In this document: piece after piece, positions 1 through 11,279 of the stretch | Numbering within the stretch: position 1 is the first letter of the stretch | Layout of the letters: every line of letters begins with the position of its first letter | From: Pectinophora gossypiella | Taxonomy: Eukaryota > Arthropoda > Insecta > Lepidoptera > Gelechiidae | Assembly (NCBI RefSeq): GCF_024362695.1 | Contig: NC_065407.1 | Location: 9,176,001 to 9,240,000 of the forward strand | Direction: 5' to 3' | DNA length: 64,000 nt | Position numbers and translations under genes: made by a program | The notes under the pieces: generated by a model | The model's database searches: none | What the model was told of the DNA's origin: nothing | What the model saw: the letters and a program-made list of their open reading frames with translations, nothing else

Positions 1-640
1 TATAGGCTACACTGAATCAGATAATCCACTCATTCCATTACTTACGCTAATATAATTCACTAAAAGTAAATAATTTTGTTAGACAATGACATTGTTTTCG
101 AAAGAAGGCTTCTTTATACTTAAGTGAACAAGATACATATTTTCTCTAACTAACTTTGATACATTCATTAGCTTTATATTGCCCTAAAAACGTCGACCTA
201 ATTTTGTCAGGAACATCTGTTCTTTTTGTAACAAAGAATAATGATTGTGTTAGTCTATTACGGGACTACTCTTATAGGAGGTCCTTAAGAGGTTTCTTAA
301 GAGTGAGGACCGTAATTTCGCATGAATTTTTAATGAAAAATCTAGTACGTAGGTACCTACTACGCCTTTAAATTACGGCAAAAAAGTTCAAAGCACTCAG
401 TAGTAATTAAAAACAGGGCTTTGTGTTTAAGTACAGCAATTGTTAAAAGTCCTAGAAACAGTCGGTAGACACTTAATTATTAAGTTATTTTTTCTAGCTT
501 ATGTAAACGAGTTACCCACTCAAAAATATAGAGCAACCTAGCATTTTTTACAATTGAATATTTCGCCTATAATACTGCTTATGGTAGATTTCTTAGGCTA
601 AAAAAACACCATAGGTATTATTAATGTGGGTGGGTAATAA
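1..640. other. AT-rich non-coding stretch
   Basis: No supported gene or repeat is seen. The short open frames have no recognisable motif and look like chance. Confidence 0.5.
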
Positions 641-643
641 AAT

Positions 644-715
644 ACTCAGTTCATCTTGCGATAGATATAACTCTGACTAGCCCAATGGGGAGTATAGACT
701 GGAGCTTATGTTATG
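644..715 (+). repeat. Dispersed repeat H, copy 1
   Basis: Contains the block 'cagttcatcttgcgat' followed by a degenerate form of 'ctgactaccccaattggg'. The same block recurs near 2881 (minus), 10980, 16181 (minus), 59395 and 60030. It has no coding capacity. It is probably the tail of a SINE or LINE family, which I cannot name. Confidence 0.7.
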
Positions 716-1789
716 TATATTTCTGCTAAGTTTAAGAAAAGTTGTTATTAAAATTACTGTTGTAAAGCAAAAATGCTTTATTCCACTTCAGTTGTTTTCA
801 CATGTACAGCAAAAACTACAACTTATTGTATTTTTGTCCCAAGAATGACAACACTTCGTTTCTGGTTATTTTATGTGACAAATAGAGATGAAACGAGATA
901 TTCAGAAAGCCATCTACCGAGTCTCGGTCCAATTTCGCTTCCAAATCTATTCTCGCGAGTTCCCGGTCTTATCTACTATTCAGAAGCTGGATTCTGCACT
1001 ATAGGAGTTGCTTTCAAAATAAGATTGCCAGTGAAAGTTCTGTCGTCTATTAGAGAGGGGTCGTGACGCAAAATCAATGCTTTAATAATATGAAAACCTC
1101 ACAAAATTAAAAACTTGGAATTTGAATTATATATATTGAAAGAAAGAGAGAAACATTTATTACTTCCAGACACAGACAGACAGGTACATTACATTCAACA
1201 CAGGACAGAAACCACACGGAAATCAATACACAGAAAAACAGAAACAAAAAACAGATAAAAAGAAAAAGATCAAAAATCATTAACAAAAAATAGAAGAAAA
1301 ACAAACCAAAATCATAAAAATAATAATAATAAAACTAAGTATTCTAAATAAAACGCACTGACGGCCCGATAATCTGCGGTGGCGTCCGGAATAAAAGGAC
1401 CTCGCGGAAGGATATTGTTGTCTGAGTTCCGTAACTAGCGGGATGTCCACCTGATTCCTAGCTGCTTGACCGATGATGTCGGTGATTCAAGGAAGAGAAT
1501 GGAAGAAATCCATGAGTATATGAGGGAGGAAAATCTACAGGTCAGTGAGCGAATGAAAACTCGTTACGTTAGGAACACGAATTTACAAGTACAAATATGA
1601 TAAATGAAGTGTAGATGGTGACAAGGTACGAGGTGGTTAGAGGTTCAGCTGTAATTTACGGTGTCAATGTGTTTGTCGGTATGGCTAATGTCATTGTACG
1701 GAGAGGCATTCACTACTTGACTCAATAAACCGGACCTCTGATAATGCTTAATAAATGCCGTTAAATTCAGGTCATCATACCAATTTTTT
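716..1789. other. Non-coding stretch with A-rich tract
   Basis: Holds an A-rich low-complexity tract at about 1120-1340, whose opposite strand gives only a low-complexity phenylalanine- and leucine-rich frame. A higher-GC block at about 1350-1500 may be an old transposon fragment, but I cannot place it. Confidence 0.4.
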
Positions 1790-1803
1790 CGCGAACGACA
1801 TAT

Positions 1804-1955
1804 CATCATCATCTTTATGTCCCGTTTTTCACAGGATACGCTTACCTAACCTGAAGATTTGACAGGTCCAAGTTTTAACAGAAGCGACTGCCTGCCCGAT
1901 CTTCCAACCCGCGAAGGGAAAACCAGCCTAATACAGGTACGCGAACACAGGTTAT
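1804..1955 (-). mobile_element. SINE-E, 5'-truncated copy with TSD
   Basis: The tail half of a tRNA-derived SINE in reverse orientation, with the shared blocks 'gaagatttgacaggtcc' and 'cgcgaagggaaaaccagc'. It is flanked by a perfect 14-bp TSD, 'cgcgaacgacatat', at 1790-1803 and 1956-1969. The TSD shows that this is a complete insertion event that lost its 5' part during reverse transcription. Other copies lie at 14445, 43666, 53688 (head only) and 54373. Confidence 0.85.
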
Positions 1956-1969
1956 CGCGAACGACATAT

Positions 1970-2880
1970 CTGAACGTAATATGTGTAGCAAAACGAGGAG
2001 TGAAAATTGTCCCCGCTTCGTTACACAATCTCCTCGAGAGATAAGTGTTCTTCTTTTCCCGCCTCGAGCGATTCGCAACGAAACAAATCAGTGTGAGTCG
2101 TCTTGATAGTCGGACGCAAGTTTTTCATTAATATTCTATTCATATTCAAATCTGATTCGACGAGTGTTATCGTCGCGTCGCTATGGAGGATTCGGATCAC
2201 GCGCGTCGCGCGACGTCAAAGAATAGCTACTGCGGAGATGTGACGTTGACGGCTCCGTGAATAAGTAATCAGTGAGGGGGAAACAAAAATTGTCTTTTTG
2301 AGTTGTTGATTTCTTGCAGAATAAATTATTAAGATAAAAAGAGTTTACGTATGGAATATGTTCTTTTACGGTCTGCATTGTTTTCTTTCTCTCAAGGTGG
2401 TTTGATGAATGGCTATAACTAGTTACGATGTTTGGTTACCTTCGTTATTAAAACATCTCCGAACCCAGCAGTAGGTAGGATATAAAAGTTTTTTTTAATT
2501 CATAGGCCATATAATGTACTTAAAAGATTATTAATAGAAACAAAAACTGTTTGCAACTTACATTCTTAGTTACTCAGTAACTACCATGGTCTTACTTTTC
2601 ATAAATCAACCGTCCTATCTACCTTCAACCGGTACATAGTCTTTGCTACATTTCTCTTTGGAAAACCATAGCACGAACTGTAGAGACACCAAAACTCGTG
2701 ATTGCCTGTATTATCAACGTTAAACACTGATATGGCTTAACCATGCTTCCCGAAGCACAACTGGCGCACGGAGGTTCTAAATTAGCTCGCTGTGGGATCC
2801 CGCTTTTCAATGCAGTAGGTAATTTAAATAAACTCGTTCCAAAGTGAGTTATGAATACGTATTGTTAGATTATATTTCAC
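1970..2880. other. Non-coding stretch
   Basis: Nothing recognisable. Base composition is slightly higher in GC at 2030-2270, without a convincing reading frame. Confidence 0.45.
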
Positions 2881-2976
2881 ATAACGTTACGACTATATCC
2901 CAATTGGGGTAGTCAGAGGTACATTCATCGCATGATGAATTAAGTACGGCTCACCGAGCTTTCTGTTCCGAGCCTT
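2881..2976 (-). repeat. Dispersed repeat H, copy 2
   Basis: Reverse copy of repeat H. It shows 'atatcccaattggggtagt' followed by the extended part that ends near a 'ctcaccgagctttctgtt' block, also present in copies 3 and 4. Confidence 0.7.
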
Positions 2977-3490
2977 ATTGCCGTCGATAATGGTGAAGTC
3001 AACTGAGTTAGTGAAAATAGCATGTGAGATAAATTAAAAATACATTGGTGCAAGTCCGCTACCGGGAATCAAAGTAGCGTTCCTCTTTCGAAAAGCAAGC
3101 CAGTGACGCGCACACGACAACAGTGACTTGTTGTTGTTGAAATTAGGTAAACATTAACATTAAAAATTCATGCTTATCTAATATTCATTAACGAATGGTC
3201 TACCTTTTCATCTTTTAAACACCCCCGGGAGGTTCGCAGAGTTGGTTTATAAGAATAAAAAATGTAACGATTTTTTATTTATTTACGGCGAAACATCACG
3301 CTTGAACAGGAAAAAGTTAACCGACAAAAGATAATTCGTTCAATAAAAGCATTTCCATGGGCTGATATTGGCGGAATTCGAATGCTGTAAAACATTTATG
3401 ATTCATGTTTATTCAAGCGTTTCCATTTTTCACACTGGTATGTGGCATGTTTGACGCTTTAACCTGTAGTTATCAGATAAAGATACTTAT
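2977..3490. other. Non-coding stretch
   Basis: No gene, RNA or repeat recognised. Confidence 0.45.
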
Positions 3491-3493
3491 TTT

Positions 3494-3590
3494 ATATACA
3501 ATACAATACAAATATACTTTATTAAATCAAAATAAAAGAAAAATGCAAATGGCGGCCTTATTGATTAAAGCGATTTCTTCCAGACAACAA
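3494..3590 (-). repeat. LINE 3'-end fragment (jockey/CR1-like)
   Basis: Reads 'atatactttatt' (reverse of an AATAAAGTATAT tail) and then 'ggcggccttattg' with a run like 'gcgatttcttccagaca'. The same tail occurs at 11280 (plus) and 37205 (minus). This is a usual 3' end of jockey/CR1-type LINEs in Lepidoptera, recognised from general knowledge. It is a short 5'-truncated insertion without coding capacity. Confidence 0.65.
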
Positions 3591-3679
3591 TCATGATCGT
3601 CATCATCTGCCTAACGTTATCCCGTTTTCATATGGTCCTATTACCATGATTTGCCGCATATATACAATTACGCATGCAT

Positions 3680-3871
3680 CCGGAACGATGGGCAAAGATC
3701 ATCACGCACTGAGTACTACAGGACGGACACCGTAGACGCGGTAGATCGCGGAAACGATGGCGCGATGATCTCGACGGTTACCGAAAAGACTGGATAGAAC
3801 TCGCACAGAACCGGGATACTTGGAAAGACATGGGGGAGGCCTTTGCCCAGCAGTGGGATCACACAGGCTAA
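3680..3871 (+). pseudogene. LINE ORF2 C-terminal fragment
   Basis: An open frame from about 3731 to the TAA at 3869-3871 encodes a C-terminus with 'RKRWRDDLDGY', then 'DWIELAQNRDTWKDMGEAF', ending 'AQQWDHTG'. This kind of ending is known from endonuclease/reverse-transcriptase ORFs of RTE-like LINEs in Lepidoptera. An AATAAT tail follows directly. Nothing of the RT domain is left, so this is a 5'-truncated dead copy. Its last bases resemble the tails of SINE-A and SINE-C in this window. Confidence 0.75.
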
Positions 3872-4409
3872 TAATAATACAATTGGGAAGCCCTAACCTG
3901 AGGCCTCTCACTGACCTGGTAGAAGGTCAGATCGCAGTCGTTTCTATGAAATTTCGTACCTGTCACTAACTTTATGTTGGATAAGCGGACCCTGGAATTA
4001 ACGGCATAAACTCGAGATATGTATTTCTGAAACATAAATTCGAAGTTTCAAGTAGGAATTTACCTAAGTATATGTAAACAATGTTATTATTGCTCATAAA
4101 TTCAAATTTCCAGCAAAATTCGTAAATGAACGAAGGAGGGCTGTAAAATTTGAGTAAATTCCTGTATCTCGGACGTTTGTGCGAACTAGTCAAGATAAAT
4201 GGAATGAATAGCTCTCGGGCGACGTCGGGAGGCAAAATTATAGCGAGTATTTAGTTAGACTCGAGCCTTTGAGTGTTTTCAGACGGCCTCTTCAATTTAT
4301 GTTTAAATAATGTTCAGTGTATTTTAAGGTCCCGTTTTAATTTTATTAACAGTTCACAAAGAATCTGAGCGCTATAAGTAATCTACATTTATTAGGAAAA
4401 CACATTTTT
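3872..4409. other. Non-coding stretch
   Basis: No gene or repeat recognised before repeat I begins. Confidence 0.45.
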
Positions 4410-4612
4410 ACCCACGACGGAACGGAGCAGGTATATGCGTTTAGGGTGAGAGATGTTTGTGTGTGCGTTTGTGCAAAGAAATGTTATTAATTATCTTCTA
4501 AACTAATAATCCGATTTTGATGCGGTTTTCAATAACGGGTTTGTGTTTGATCAGTTCATGTTATTAGACAGGTGTCATGTCTGTAACTCACTAGGGGGCG
4601 CCACAATATTAG
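4410..4612 (+). repeat. Repeat I, copy 1
   Basis: About 200 bp, starting 'cccacgacggaacggagcag' and ending 'gccacaatatt'. It is nearly identical to 5420-5622. It contains 'ccgattttgatgcggtttt'. No coding frame. Probably part of an unclassified mobile element. Confidence 0.8.
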
Positions 4613-5010
4613 AGTTTAGAGTCAATATTATTCGAAACGCCTCTTCAATTTATAATAGCAATTTATTTGCAATAGTTTTTATTAGTTAATTGTTTCTGAC
4701 AGGCGTTTTTTTTTTTCGGTTCCATTGATTACACGTAATTACGTCGAACACGGTGCTGTTTCATTGCTACCTAAATCCCTTAAAAATCAGTAAAAAGGCA
4801 TATCAGGCATATTCATGGTCCTTCGATCCAGATTTCAGAGAAGATCACAATCAATAAATTGTAGATAATACGAAGTGATTGGCGAAGATTAAAGAAAAAT
4901 CAAGATCGACTATAAGTGGCACGTGGATTGTGTGGTCAAGTGAATCAAATTCATCCAATTAATCCTCATTTAATTCATAAACTTGAACCCATCACTCAAT
5001 AATCAGGTAG
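4613..5010. other. Non-coding stretch between repeats
   Basis: Nothing recognised apart from a poly(T) run near 4707. Confidence 0.45.
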
Positions 5011-5021
5011 TATTAAGTAAA

Positions 5022-5357
5022 CAGCCTCCGTGGTCTAGTGGTTAGAGCGTTAGGCTCACGATCTGGTGGTCCGGGTTCGATTCCCGATGGGGACATTGTC
5101 GAAATCACTTTGTGAGACTATCCTTTGTTTGGTAAGGACTTTTCAGGCTTGAATCACCTGATTGTCCGAAAAAGTAAGATGATTCCGTGCTTCGGAGGGC
5201 ACGTTAAGCCGTTGGTCCCGGCTATTAGCCGTAAAAATACCTCCACCAACCCGCAGTGGAGCAGCGTGGTGGAGTATGCTCCATACCCCCTCCGGTTGAT
5301 TGAGGGGAGGCCTGTGACCAGCAGTGGGACGTATATAGGCAGTTTATGTATGTTATG
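5022..5357 (+). mobile_element. SINE-A, full-length copy with TSD
   Basis: A tRNA-derived head at about 5024-5094 carries an A-box-like 'tggtctagtgg' and a B box 'ggttcgattcc'. A central core 'cacgttaagccgttggtccc' follows, then a body with 'ctccggttgattgagggg', and a 3' tail 'cagtgggacgtatataggc' ending in a short TATGT-type tract. A perfect 11-bp TSD, 'tattaagtaaa', lies at 5011-5021 and 5358-5368. It has an RNA polymerase III promoter and needs a LINE in trans to move. A closely related copy lies at 60153. Confidence 0.93.
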
Positions 5358-5419
5358 TATTAAGTAAAGCAAAGTGTTGTTAATTACGGTTAGTATAATT
5401 TTAATTAATTACATTTATT

Positions 5420-5622
5420 ACCCACGACGGAACGGAGCAGGTATATGCGTTTAGGGTGAGAGATGTTTGTGTGTGCGTTTGTGCAAAGTAATGTTACCAC
5501 CTATCTTTTAAACTAATGATCCGATTTTGAGGCGGTTTTCAATGACGGGATTGTGTTTGATGAGTTCATGTTCTTAGACAGGTGTCATGGCTGTAACTCA
5601 CTAGGGGGTGCCACAATATTAG
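5420..5622 (+). repeat. Repeat I, copy 2
   Basis: Second copy of repeat I, with few differences from 4410-4612. A short extra piece of its end ('gtgctacaatattagtg') recurs at about 5748-5764, just before the LINE. Confidence 0.8.
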
Positions 5623-5779
5623 TGCAAAACAATGTTGCAATATAATCAAAACGAAATGTCCGATTACAATAAATTCTGTTTTCGGCAATGTGTACGTGGT
5701 AGCTTATTGCATGTTCCCAAATAATATAAAAATTACGTCTTTCTAGAGGGTGCTACAATATTAGTGAAAAATAGTATCG

Positions 5780-8019
5780 GGTTTAAGAAGTACTTTATTT
5801 CTCATAAAGAATTATATTCGCTTACATGAGAAAAATTCACAAAATAATATAGAAATATAAAAAAAATAAAAAAAATAAGGTAGTAGTGGGCTGCGATAAA
5901 GCGAGCGCACTGCACACAATGCAACACAGATGGTGGGGAGCTATGTTTTACTAGAAGTGGCAAGGAGGCAGATGACCCATAACGTGACAAAAATTAAATT
6001 TTGATGTGATACAAATATAATAACTTTGTAATTATCTATCATAAATAAATGTGAAAATGTCTAAACATTTTCATTCCTATAGATATGACTCCTGAGAGCT
6101 TTTTTAAAGGTAAATAATGATTTGGCTTCTTTTATATCTGTTGGTAATTTATTATAGATTTGTGCTCCTTCAAACATCAAATTCTTTTTACCGTAGTTCG
6201 TTCTAGGATGGCATAGTTGTATATGGTTAGCATTTCTCAGAATACGCTTTTGGACTTTCGATTTTTTTGTAAAAGTTATATCTGTATGTATATTTTGATT
6301 TAATATTTTTCGGATTAATATACATGTATTGTAAATATATGTTTGTTTAATCGTCATTAATTTTGTTTCACTGTAAATGGTGCTTGTCGCGGTTAAAAAA
6401 TCATAGTTAAATAATACTTTTATCATTTTATTTTGGGCTATTTGTATTACGTCCAAATTCGTCTTGGCAGCCGCTCCCCATACCTCTATGAGGTAGTCTA
6501 TGTGAGGTTTTACTAGGGAATTGTATATAGTATACTTAACTTGTCTGGGAAGACAACGGACAATGCTTTTTATGACGCCCATGAGTGATTTCAACCTAGT
6601 GCGTATTTTCTCAAGATGTGGCTTAAATGTGAGCTGGTTGTCAAGTAATAAACCGAGATATTTTTCGTTACTTGTTTCATGCAGAACATTATTATTTATT
6701 GTAAGTGGTTGATATGTATCTATCTTTTTGTTTTTGGCCTTAAATATGATATAGCTAGTTTTTTTTGTGTTTATTGTAAGAAGATTACACTGAAACCATG
6801 TATTGAGTTTATCAAGATCGTTTTGTGCTTTATCAATGATACTCACAATTGAGTCACCGTAATAAAAAAGACTAGTGTCATCTGCATATAATGTAAGATC
6901 CCCGTTTAAGTCCGTTTCATAAATGTTATTTATATAGGTATTAAAAAGAAGAGGTCCTAAGATAGATCCTTGTGGGATACCGCAGGTAATTAAGGCAGGG
7001 TAGCTTTGATACTCACCTATTTTTGTAACTTGATATCGGTTTTCAAGGTATGATATGAACATTTTGTGCGCGTTACCAGCTATACCAATGCTGCTCAATT
7101 TTTTCAAAAGAAGTTCGTGGCTAATAGTATCAAATGCCTTTTTGAGGTCTATGAATATCCCTAGGCCTATTTGTTTTTTATCTATGTGTAGTTTTAATTT
7201 TGTTATTAGATCAATAGTTGCTGAAAGAGTATTAGATTTTGGGCGAAAACCATACTGTTTTTTGTATAGGAAACTAATAGAATTCAGATGTTGATCAAGG
7301 CGATTATAAATTATTTTTTCAAACACTTTGGACATCACCGGCAGAACCGATATAGGACGGTAATTTCCGGGATCAGCTTTATTTCCTGATTTAAATACTG
7401 GGCTTACTTTTGCTATTTTTAAACTATCCGGGAAGAATCCCGCGCTAAGACATTGATTAATGCATTTAGTAAGATTCTCAAGTATTAGAAGTTTGATACT
7501 CTTTATGGCTTTGGTGCTTACCTCATCGATCCCAACGGCCGTGTTAATATCTAAATTGTCAATTATTTTGGCTATCTCGTCAGTCGTGGCTGGGACAAAG
7601 TCACTAAGACTTGATTGACTAGTACTTTGCTTTGGTAAGACGAATTCCTGTTTATCGCGATAATGTTTTTTAATATTTAAGGCTAACGTAGAACCAATAG
7701 TTGAGAAAAACATGTTAAAATGTTCACAAATTTGTTTTAAATCTGTAATTACTCCCATGGGCGTTATGATTTTTGAAGGAGAACAAGTTTCTTTTACTTT
7801 GTTATTTGCGAGGTTATTAATTAAACTCCACATTTTTAGAGGTTTTGTCTTGCAATTATTAAAAGATTTTTGATAGTACTGACTCTTTGCCACTTGTATG
7901 CTTACTGACACTCTGTTTCTCGCGAGTTTAAATTCTTCCTCCATCTTCTTATTTTTAGGGTTTGCTTTGTGTTCTTGCCACAGTATATTCCTTTTACCAT
8001 TAACCCAGCTAAAGTTTTT
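5780..8019 (-). mobile_element. 5'-truncated non-LTR retrotransposon (LINE)
   Basis: Minus-strand LINE. The reading frame is open from 8019 down to the stop at 6061, with sensible LINE coding upstream of the first ATG. A 3' UTR of about 270 bp ends near an AATAAA signal on the minus strand at about 5795. The apurinic endonuclease and ORF1 are absent, so the copy is 5'-truncated. The RT type suggests the jockey/CR1 group. No TSD was found by eye. Confidence 0.9.
6061..7944 (-). CDS. LINE reverse transcriptase, ORF2 C-terminal part
   Basis: Encodes 627 residues of non-LTR reverse transcriptase, which would copy LINE RNA at a nicked chromosomal target. Visible motifs are 'FIDLKKAFD' at about 264-272 (first catalytic Asp), 'GIPQGSILGP' at 322-331, and 'YADD' at 353-356 (catalytic Asp pair). 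Later come 'KYLGLLLD' and a thumb-like segment. There are no internal stops or frameshifts, so the copy is young or was recently active. The ATG at 7944 is not the true start: the frame continues in phase to 8019 with residues typical of the region before the RT domain. The endonuclease domain is missing, so autonomous movement is unlikely. Host gene function is not implied. Confidence 0.93.
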   Translation of the reverse strand: MEEEFKLARNRVSVSIQVAKSQYYQKSFNNCKTKPLKMWSLINNLANNKVKETCSPSKIITPMGVITDLKQICEHFNMFFSTIGSTLALNIKKHYRDKQEFVLPKQSTSQSSLSDFVPATTDEIAKIIDNLDINTAVGIDEVSTKAIKSIKLLILENLTKCINQCLSAGFFPDSLKIAKVSPVFKSGNKADPGNYRPISVLPVMSKVFEKIIYNRLDQHLNSISFLYKKQYGFRPKSNTLSATIDLITKLKLHIDKKQIGLGIFIDLKKAFDTISHELLLKKLSSIGIAGNAHKMFISYLENRYQVTKIGEYQSYPALITCGIPQGSILGPLLFNTYINNIYETDLNGDLTLYADDTSLFYYGDSIVSIIDKAQNDLDKLNTWFQCNLLTINTKKTSYIIFKAKNKKIDTYQPLTINNNVLHETSNEKYLGLLLDNQLTFKPHLEKIRTRLKSLMGVIKSIVRCLPRQVKYTIYNSLVKPHIDYLIEVWGAAAKTNLDVIQIAQNKMIKVLFNYDFLTATSTIYSETKLMTIKQTYIYNTCILIRKILNQNIHTDITFTKKSKVQKRILRNANHIQLCHPRTNYGKKNLMFEGAQIYNKLPTDIKEAKSLFTFKKALRSHIYRNENV

Positions 8020-8022
8020 CTA

Positions 8023-8654
8023 GTGACGTGAATACAATTATTGAAGAATTGTAGATGTTTAACGACGACATAAAATACACTTATGAGTATGATTAATTTT
8101 TTGTTAAAATTTCATATAGAAAAGACAGCCCCCGACGGATATTCCTCGGTTATGTATTATGGTAAAATTATTATCGCTACATTTAAGTATATCTTCGAGA
8201 AACAGACACGTTAGGAAACAACTGTAAACATCCATATTCATTGTTTAGGTACTTAAGTATATCTATTACCGATGTCTCGAGATATCAACTCTTTTTAGAA
8301 AGTATTTTTAAGTCTAATATAATATTTCGTTACATAATAATTGGGTTAAGTCGGGGGTTTTGAGTTATTTTATTCTTTTTCGATGATATTTTTACCGTCG
8401 TGGGTTTTTCCAAAATTTTTAATTTTGCTTAATTTTTTGTGCTATGTTTACTGGAAGGTAAGTACGTACGTATTATATTTTTCTTGTTTTGTATTTTCCT
8501 GTTTGTGCAATAAAGTATTCATGTTACGTTTTGTTATTTTATATTATGTTATGTTACGTTATGTTACGTTATGTTATGTTATGTAAGTGCTAACGTGATT
8601 TTGTTCTTGACTGTGGTTTTAATGGAATAAGACTACTAGTAACTGCTAATTATT
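8023..8654. other. Non-coding stretch with short tandem repeat
   Basis: Contains the ATGTT/ACGTT tandem tract described separately. Otherwise nothing is recognised. Confidence 0.45.
8543..8584. repeat. Pentamer tandem repeat
   Basis: Alternating 'atgtt' and 'acgtt' pentamers form a short microsatellite of about 40 bp. Confidence 0.85.
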
Positions 8655-8730
8655 ACTTACTGATGTAAGTACGTGACACCAGGATTGATGAGGTTGGTAA
8701 TTCTTCACAGCCCACGCGATAGAAGAGGTT
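8655..8730 (+). repeat. SINE-B tail fragment
   Basis: Contains 'tgacaccaggattgatgagg' and 'cacgcgatagaagagg', the 3' tail of SINE-B, without head or core. It directly precedes a repeat D copy. Confidence 0.75.
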
Positions 8731-8763
8731 AGAACAAGAGAAACGGGACCATGAACCTTTGTT

Positions 8764-9021
8764 TTTTTTTTGAGGTGACTTATTGTAGATTTGCCGCGGA
8801 TAGCATGAAATACTTGGCCTGACAAATGGGGCGCGCTAAAGGCTCTCATCCGGTGCAACGTTTAAGACAACAAGCCTGAGGGTGCGAACCTCGGCTCAGG
8901 ATGTCGTCTGAGAGGAAAAATATTTGGAAGAATTAATCGACCCTAGTGGGTCGATAGCGATAAGCGCTGATTGAGGGAAATTATCGACCACGCCGGCGGG
9001 GTTGGTATCGGGGTTAAGAAC
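8764..9021 (+). repeat. Repeat D, copy 1
   Basis: Starts with a poly(T) run and 'gtgacttattgtagatttgc', then 'cttggcctgacaaatggg', a middle with 'ctcggctcaggatgtcgtct' and an end 'gaccacgccggcggggttgg'. Shared with 17925, 40094 and 41495. It has no open frame and is unclassified. Confidence 0.8.
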
Positions 9022-10979
9022 CATGAACCGAATTTGTTGTTTTTATAGACTTATTCATGAAATCTTTATACCTAGCCTAGACTAAACACACATTTTCAAT
9101 TGTTTTTGTTATATCAATAGTTAAGAGCCCATTAATGAGACTTAAATAAGTAAATGATGAGTTCTAAATTTTGATCTTGTAGGCGCTTATTGCGACTTTT
9201 CCTGTTTACTTTAGAAAGTTCAGTAGGTAATATTGTTATCCAACAAATACTTTTAGCAACTATTGTTCATCAGCCAAAGAGTTTCATAAGATATACATCG
9301 ATTCCACATACAGGTAACGTAGGTAATATTTTGTAACAGACACTTAAGACTTTATATTCTTTAAGAAACTAAAATGCTTGAATCGCTATCAACATATATA
9401 TAGTGTTCTGTTTGCCGTGTCGATGACTATTGAACTTTCGACTTTTACTAAGTACTTAATGTTGTTAATCTGATCATTATCATTGTAAAAGTTACGAAAT
9501 TAAGACACGGATATATTTCAAAATTCTCTTCAACAGTTCCAGCGTAATCTGCACAAAAATTCCAACTAAGTAGTTAAAATTTTCATAATACGACACCCAC
9601 GAAAGAGCGTAAAACAAAACACAACGTTTGGTGTAAAAATAGAAACCCGACAAGTTCAATAGTTCCGCGCCAAGTTCTCTGACATTAAAAATCCATTCAG
9701 CAAATAAAGAAAACTAGAGCTCTCGGCTCCGCAGACGTTAAACATGAAATATTCCCTGCGATATATTTGTATGCGTGTCGTGTGTGCTAAGCGCCCGTTT
9801 ATCAATATGCCCTTCGGCGAATCTCGGTTAACGGCATACGAAAACATTTGAGAAATAACAATGGCGTTTGCAAAGAAAATATGTATAATCGACAAGTTTC
9901 TTTTACTGTTATGGTCCTGTGTGACGCGGGTGGAAGATGCTGGTTCATTGTTAATATTAGTTATAACCTGTTCAAGTAACGAAAAAAATATAGGTATATA
10001 CGTATCGCATATTCGTTTGACATTTTTGGCATCTCTATTATAACTTTTGTGAGAAAATGTTTAACAGCCAATACACCTGCAGAACTGTCAATCATGACAG
10101 GTTTCAATGTAACAAAAAAAGTTTCGTGGTTTGTTAGTTCTGGAACTAGTTAATAGGAGAACACCAAACTGGACATTTGAAATTGTACATGAAAATGAAA
10201 AACTAAATTTTTGGAAAGAACGACAAGGGAAAAATTTACACGGCGAGTTTGTCGTGCCGCGAGGGCTGCGAATGTACTCGACCATAAACTTGTAAAAGAA
10301 CTTGTTCTATCTATGTTAATGCAACTTTTTATCATCTCAAATAAATTGGCGACGATGGCGGAGTGCACGTAGAATGTAAGAGTAGGTAGAACATTATTTC
10401 TAAGTCGTTTGCCAAACAGGGAGCACTATATCGCCAAGGAACTTTAATTGTCTATATTTATTCTTAAAGAAGAAAGATTTGTGTTTTTGTTCGTATTGAA
10501 TAAACTAAAAATATGCTGACTGGTTTCAAAAATTATTGCACCATTAGAATGCGCCATTATCGTATTACCAGAAAAAATAGGGATCCTGTTAAAAACTCTT
10601 CAAAAATAAATGTCTACCTGTGCGATGCTCAGAACGAGCCGCTAGTTGTTTATTTTATAAAAAGTAAGCAATTCTTAAGTGAAGTCCTTCACTTAGAACC
10701 TATTTGGAAAAATAAATCACGACTAAAAGGCGAATAATGTATTAATCAACCTAACTCAACTTAATAACTTTTATGACTCCACATAATTCAGCAGAAAAGG
10801 ACGTTATATAAATTTATAAATAAATAATATTAATAATTATTTATAAATAATTGTTTTTAGTTTTATTTTTAAATAATAATTATTAATTTTATTATTGTTT
10901 GTAAATTATCTTAAGTGCAGTTTTCACTAACACAGTTGGTTCGACTATTATAAACGGCGATACGGCTCACTATCTATCA
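9022..10979. other. Long AT-rich non-coding stretch
   Basis: No gene recognised. A 74-residue frame at 10513-10737 has no known motif, and its composition does not argue for a gene. The part at about 10800-10900 is nearly pure A/T with short inverted repeats. Confidence 0.45.
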
Positions 10980-11092
10980 CGTCGGTCTAACAGAAACCTC
11001 GGTGAGGTGTGGTGCGGGTACTTAGTTCATCTTGCAATGGATGTATCCCTGACTACCCCAATTGGGATATAGTTGTGAACTTATGGATAGAA
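10980..11092 (+). repeat. Dispersed repeat H, copy 3
   Basis: Longer version of the repeat: 'gtcggtctaacagaaacctc', then 'cttagttcatcttgcaatgg', then 'accccaattgggatatag'. It helps define a unit of about 110 bp. Confidence 0.75.
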
Positions 11093-11279
11093 ACTTGAGA
11101 TGCCTCAATTTCCTTGGCAAGCCGCTGGCTTTAAATTCCGTAGCCTGCCAACTTGTTTCCTGAAAACTATTATGCGAATGCTGAATTGCTGAGTTCTACG
11201 TGTAATTAATGAAAATTGTCGTCGTCGTCGGATTTACTACTTACCTGTTCAAGGTATTACATTTTAATTGCTTAGTTTG

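Noticed and set aside
1107..1304. 65-codon Phe/Leu-rich minus-strand frame resembling a membrane protein
   Set aside because: Results from translation of an A-rich low-complexity tract.
5024..5094. tRNA-like sequence with A and B boxes (also at 42701, 51241, 57233, 60155)
   Set aside because: Each is followed by a shared SINE body and tail and enclosed by TSDs; acceptor stems do not pair well. They are SINE heads, not tRNA genes.
8543..8584. Possible telomere-like pentamers
   Set aside because: The units are ATGTT and ACGTT, not the insect TTAGG repeat, and the tract is only about 40 bp.
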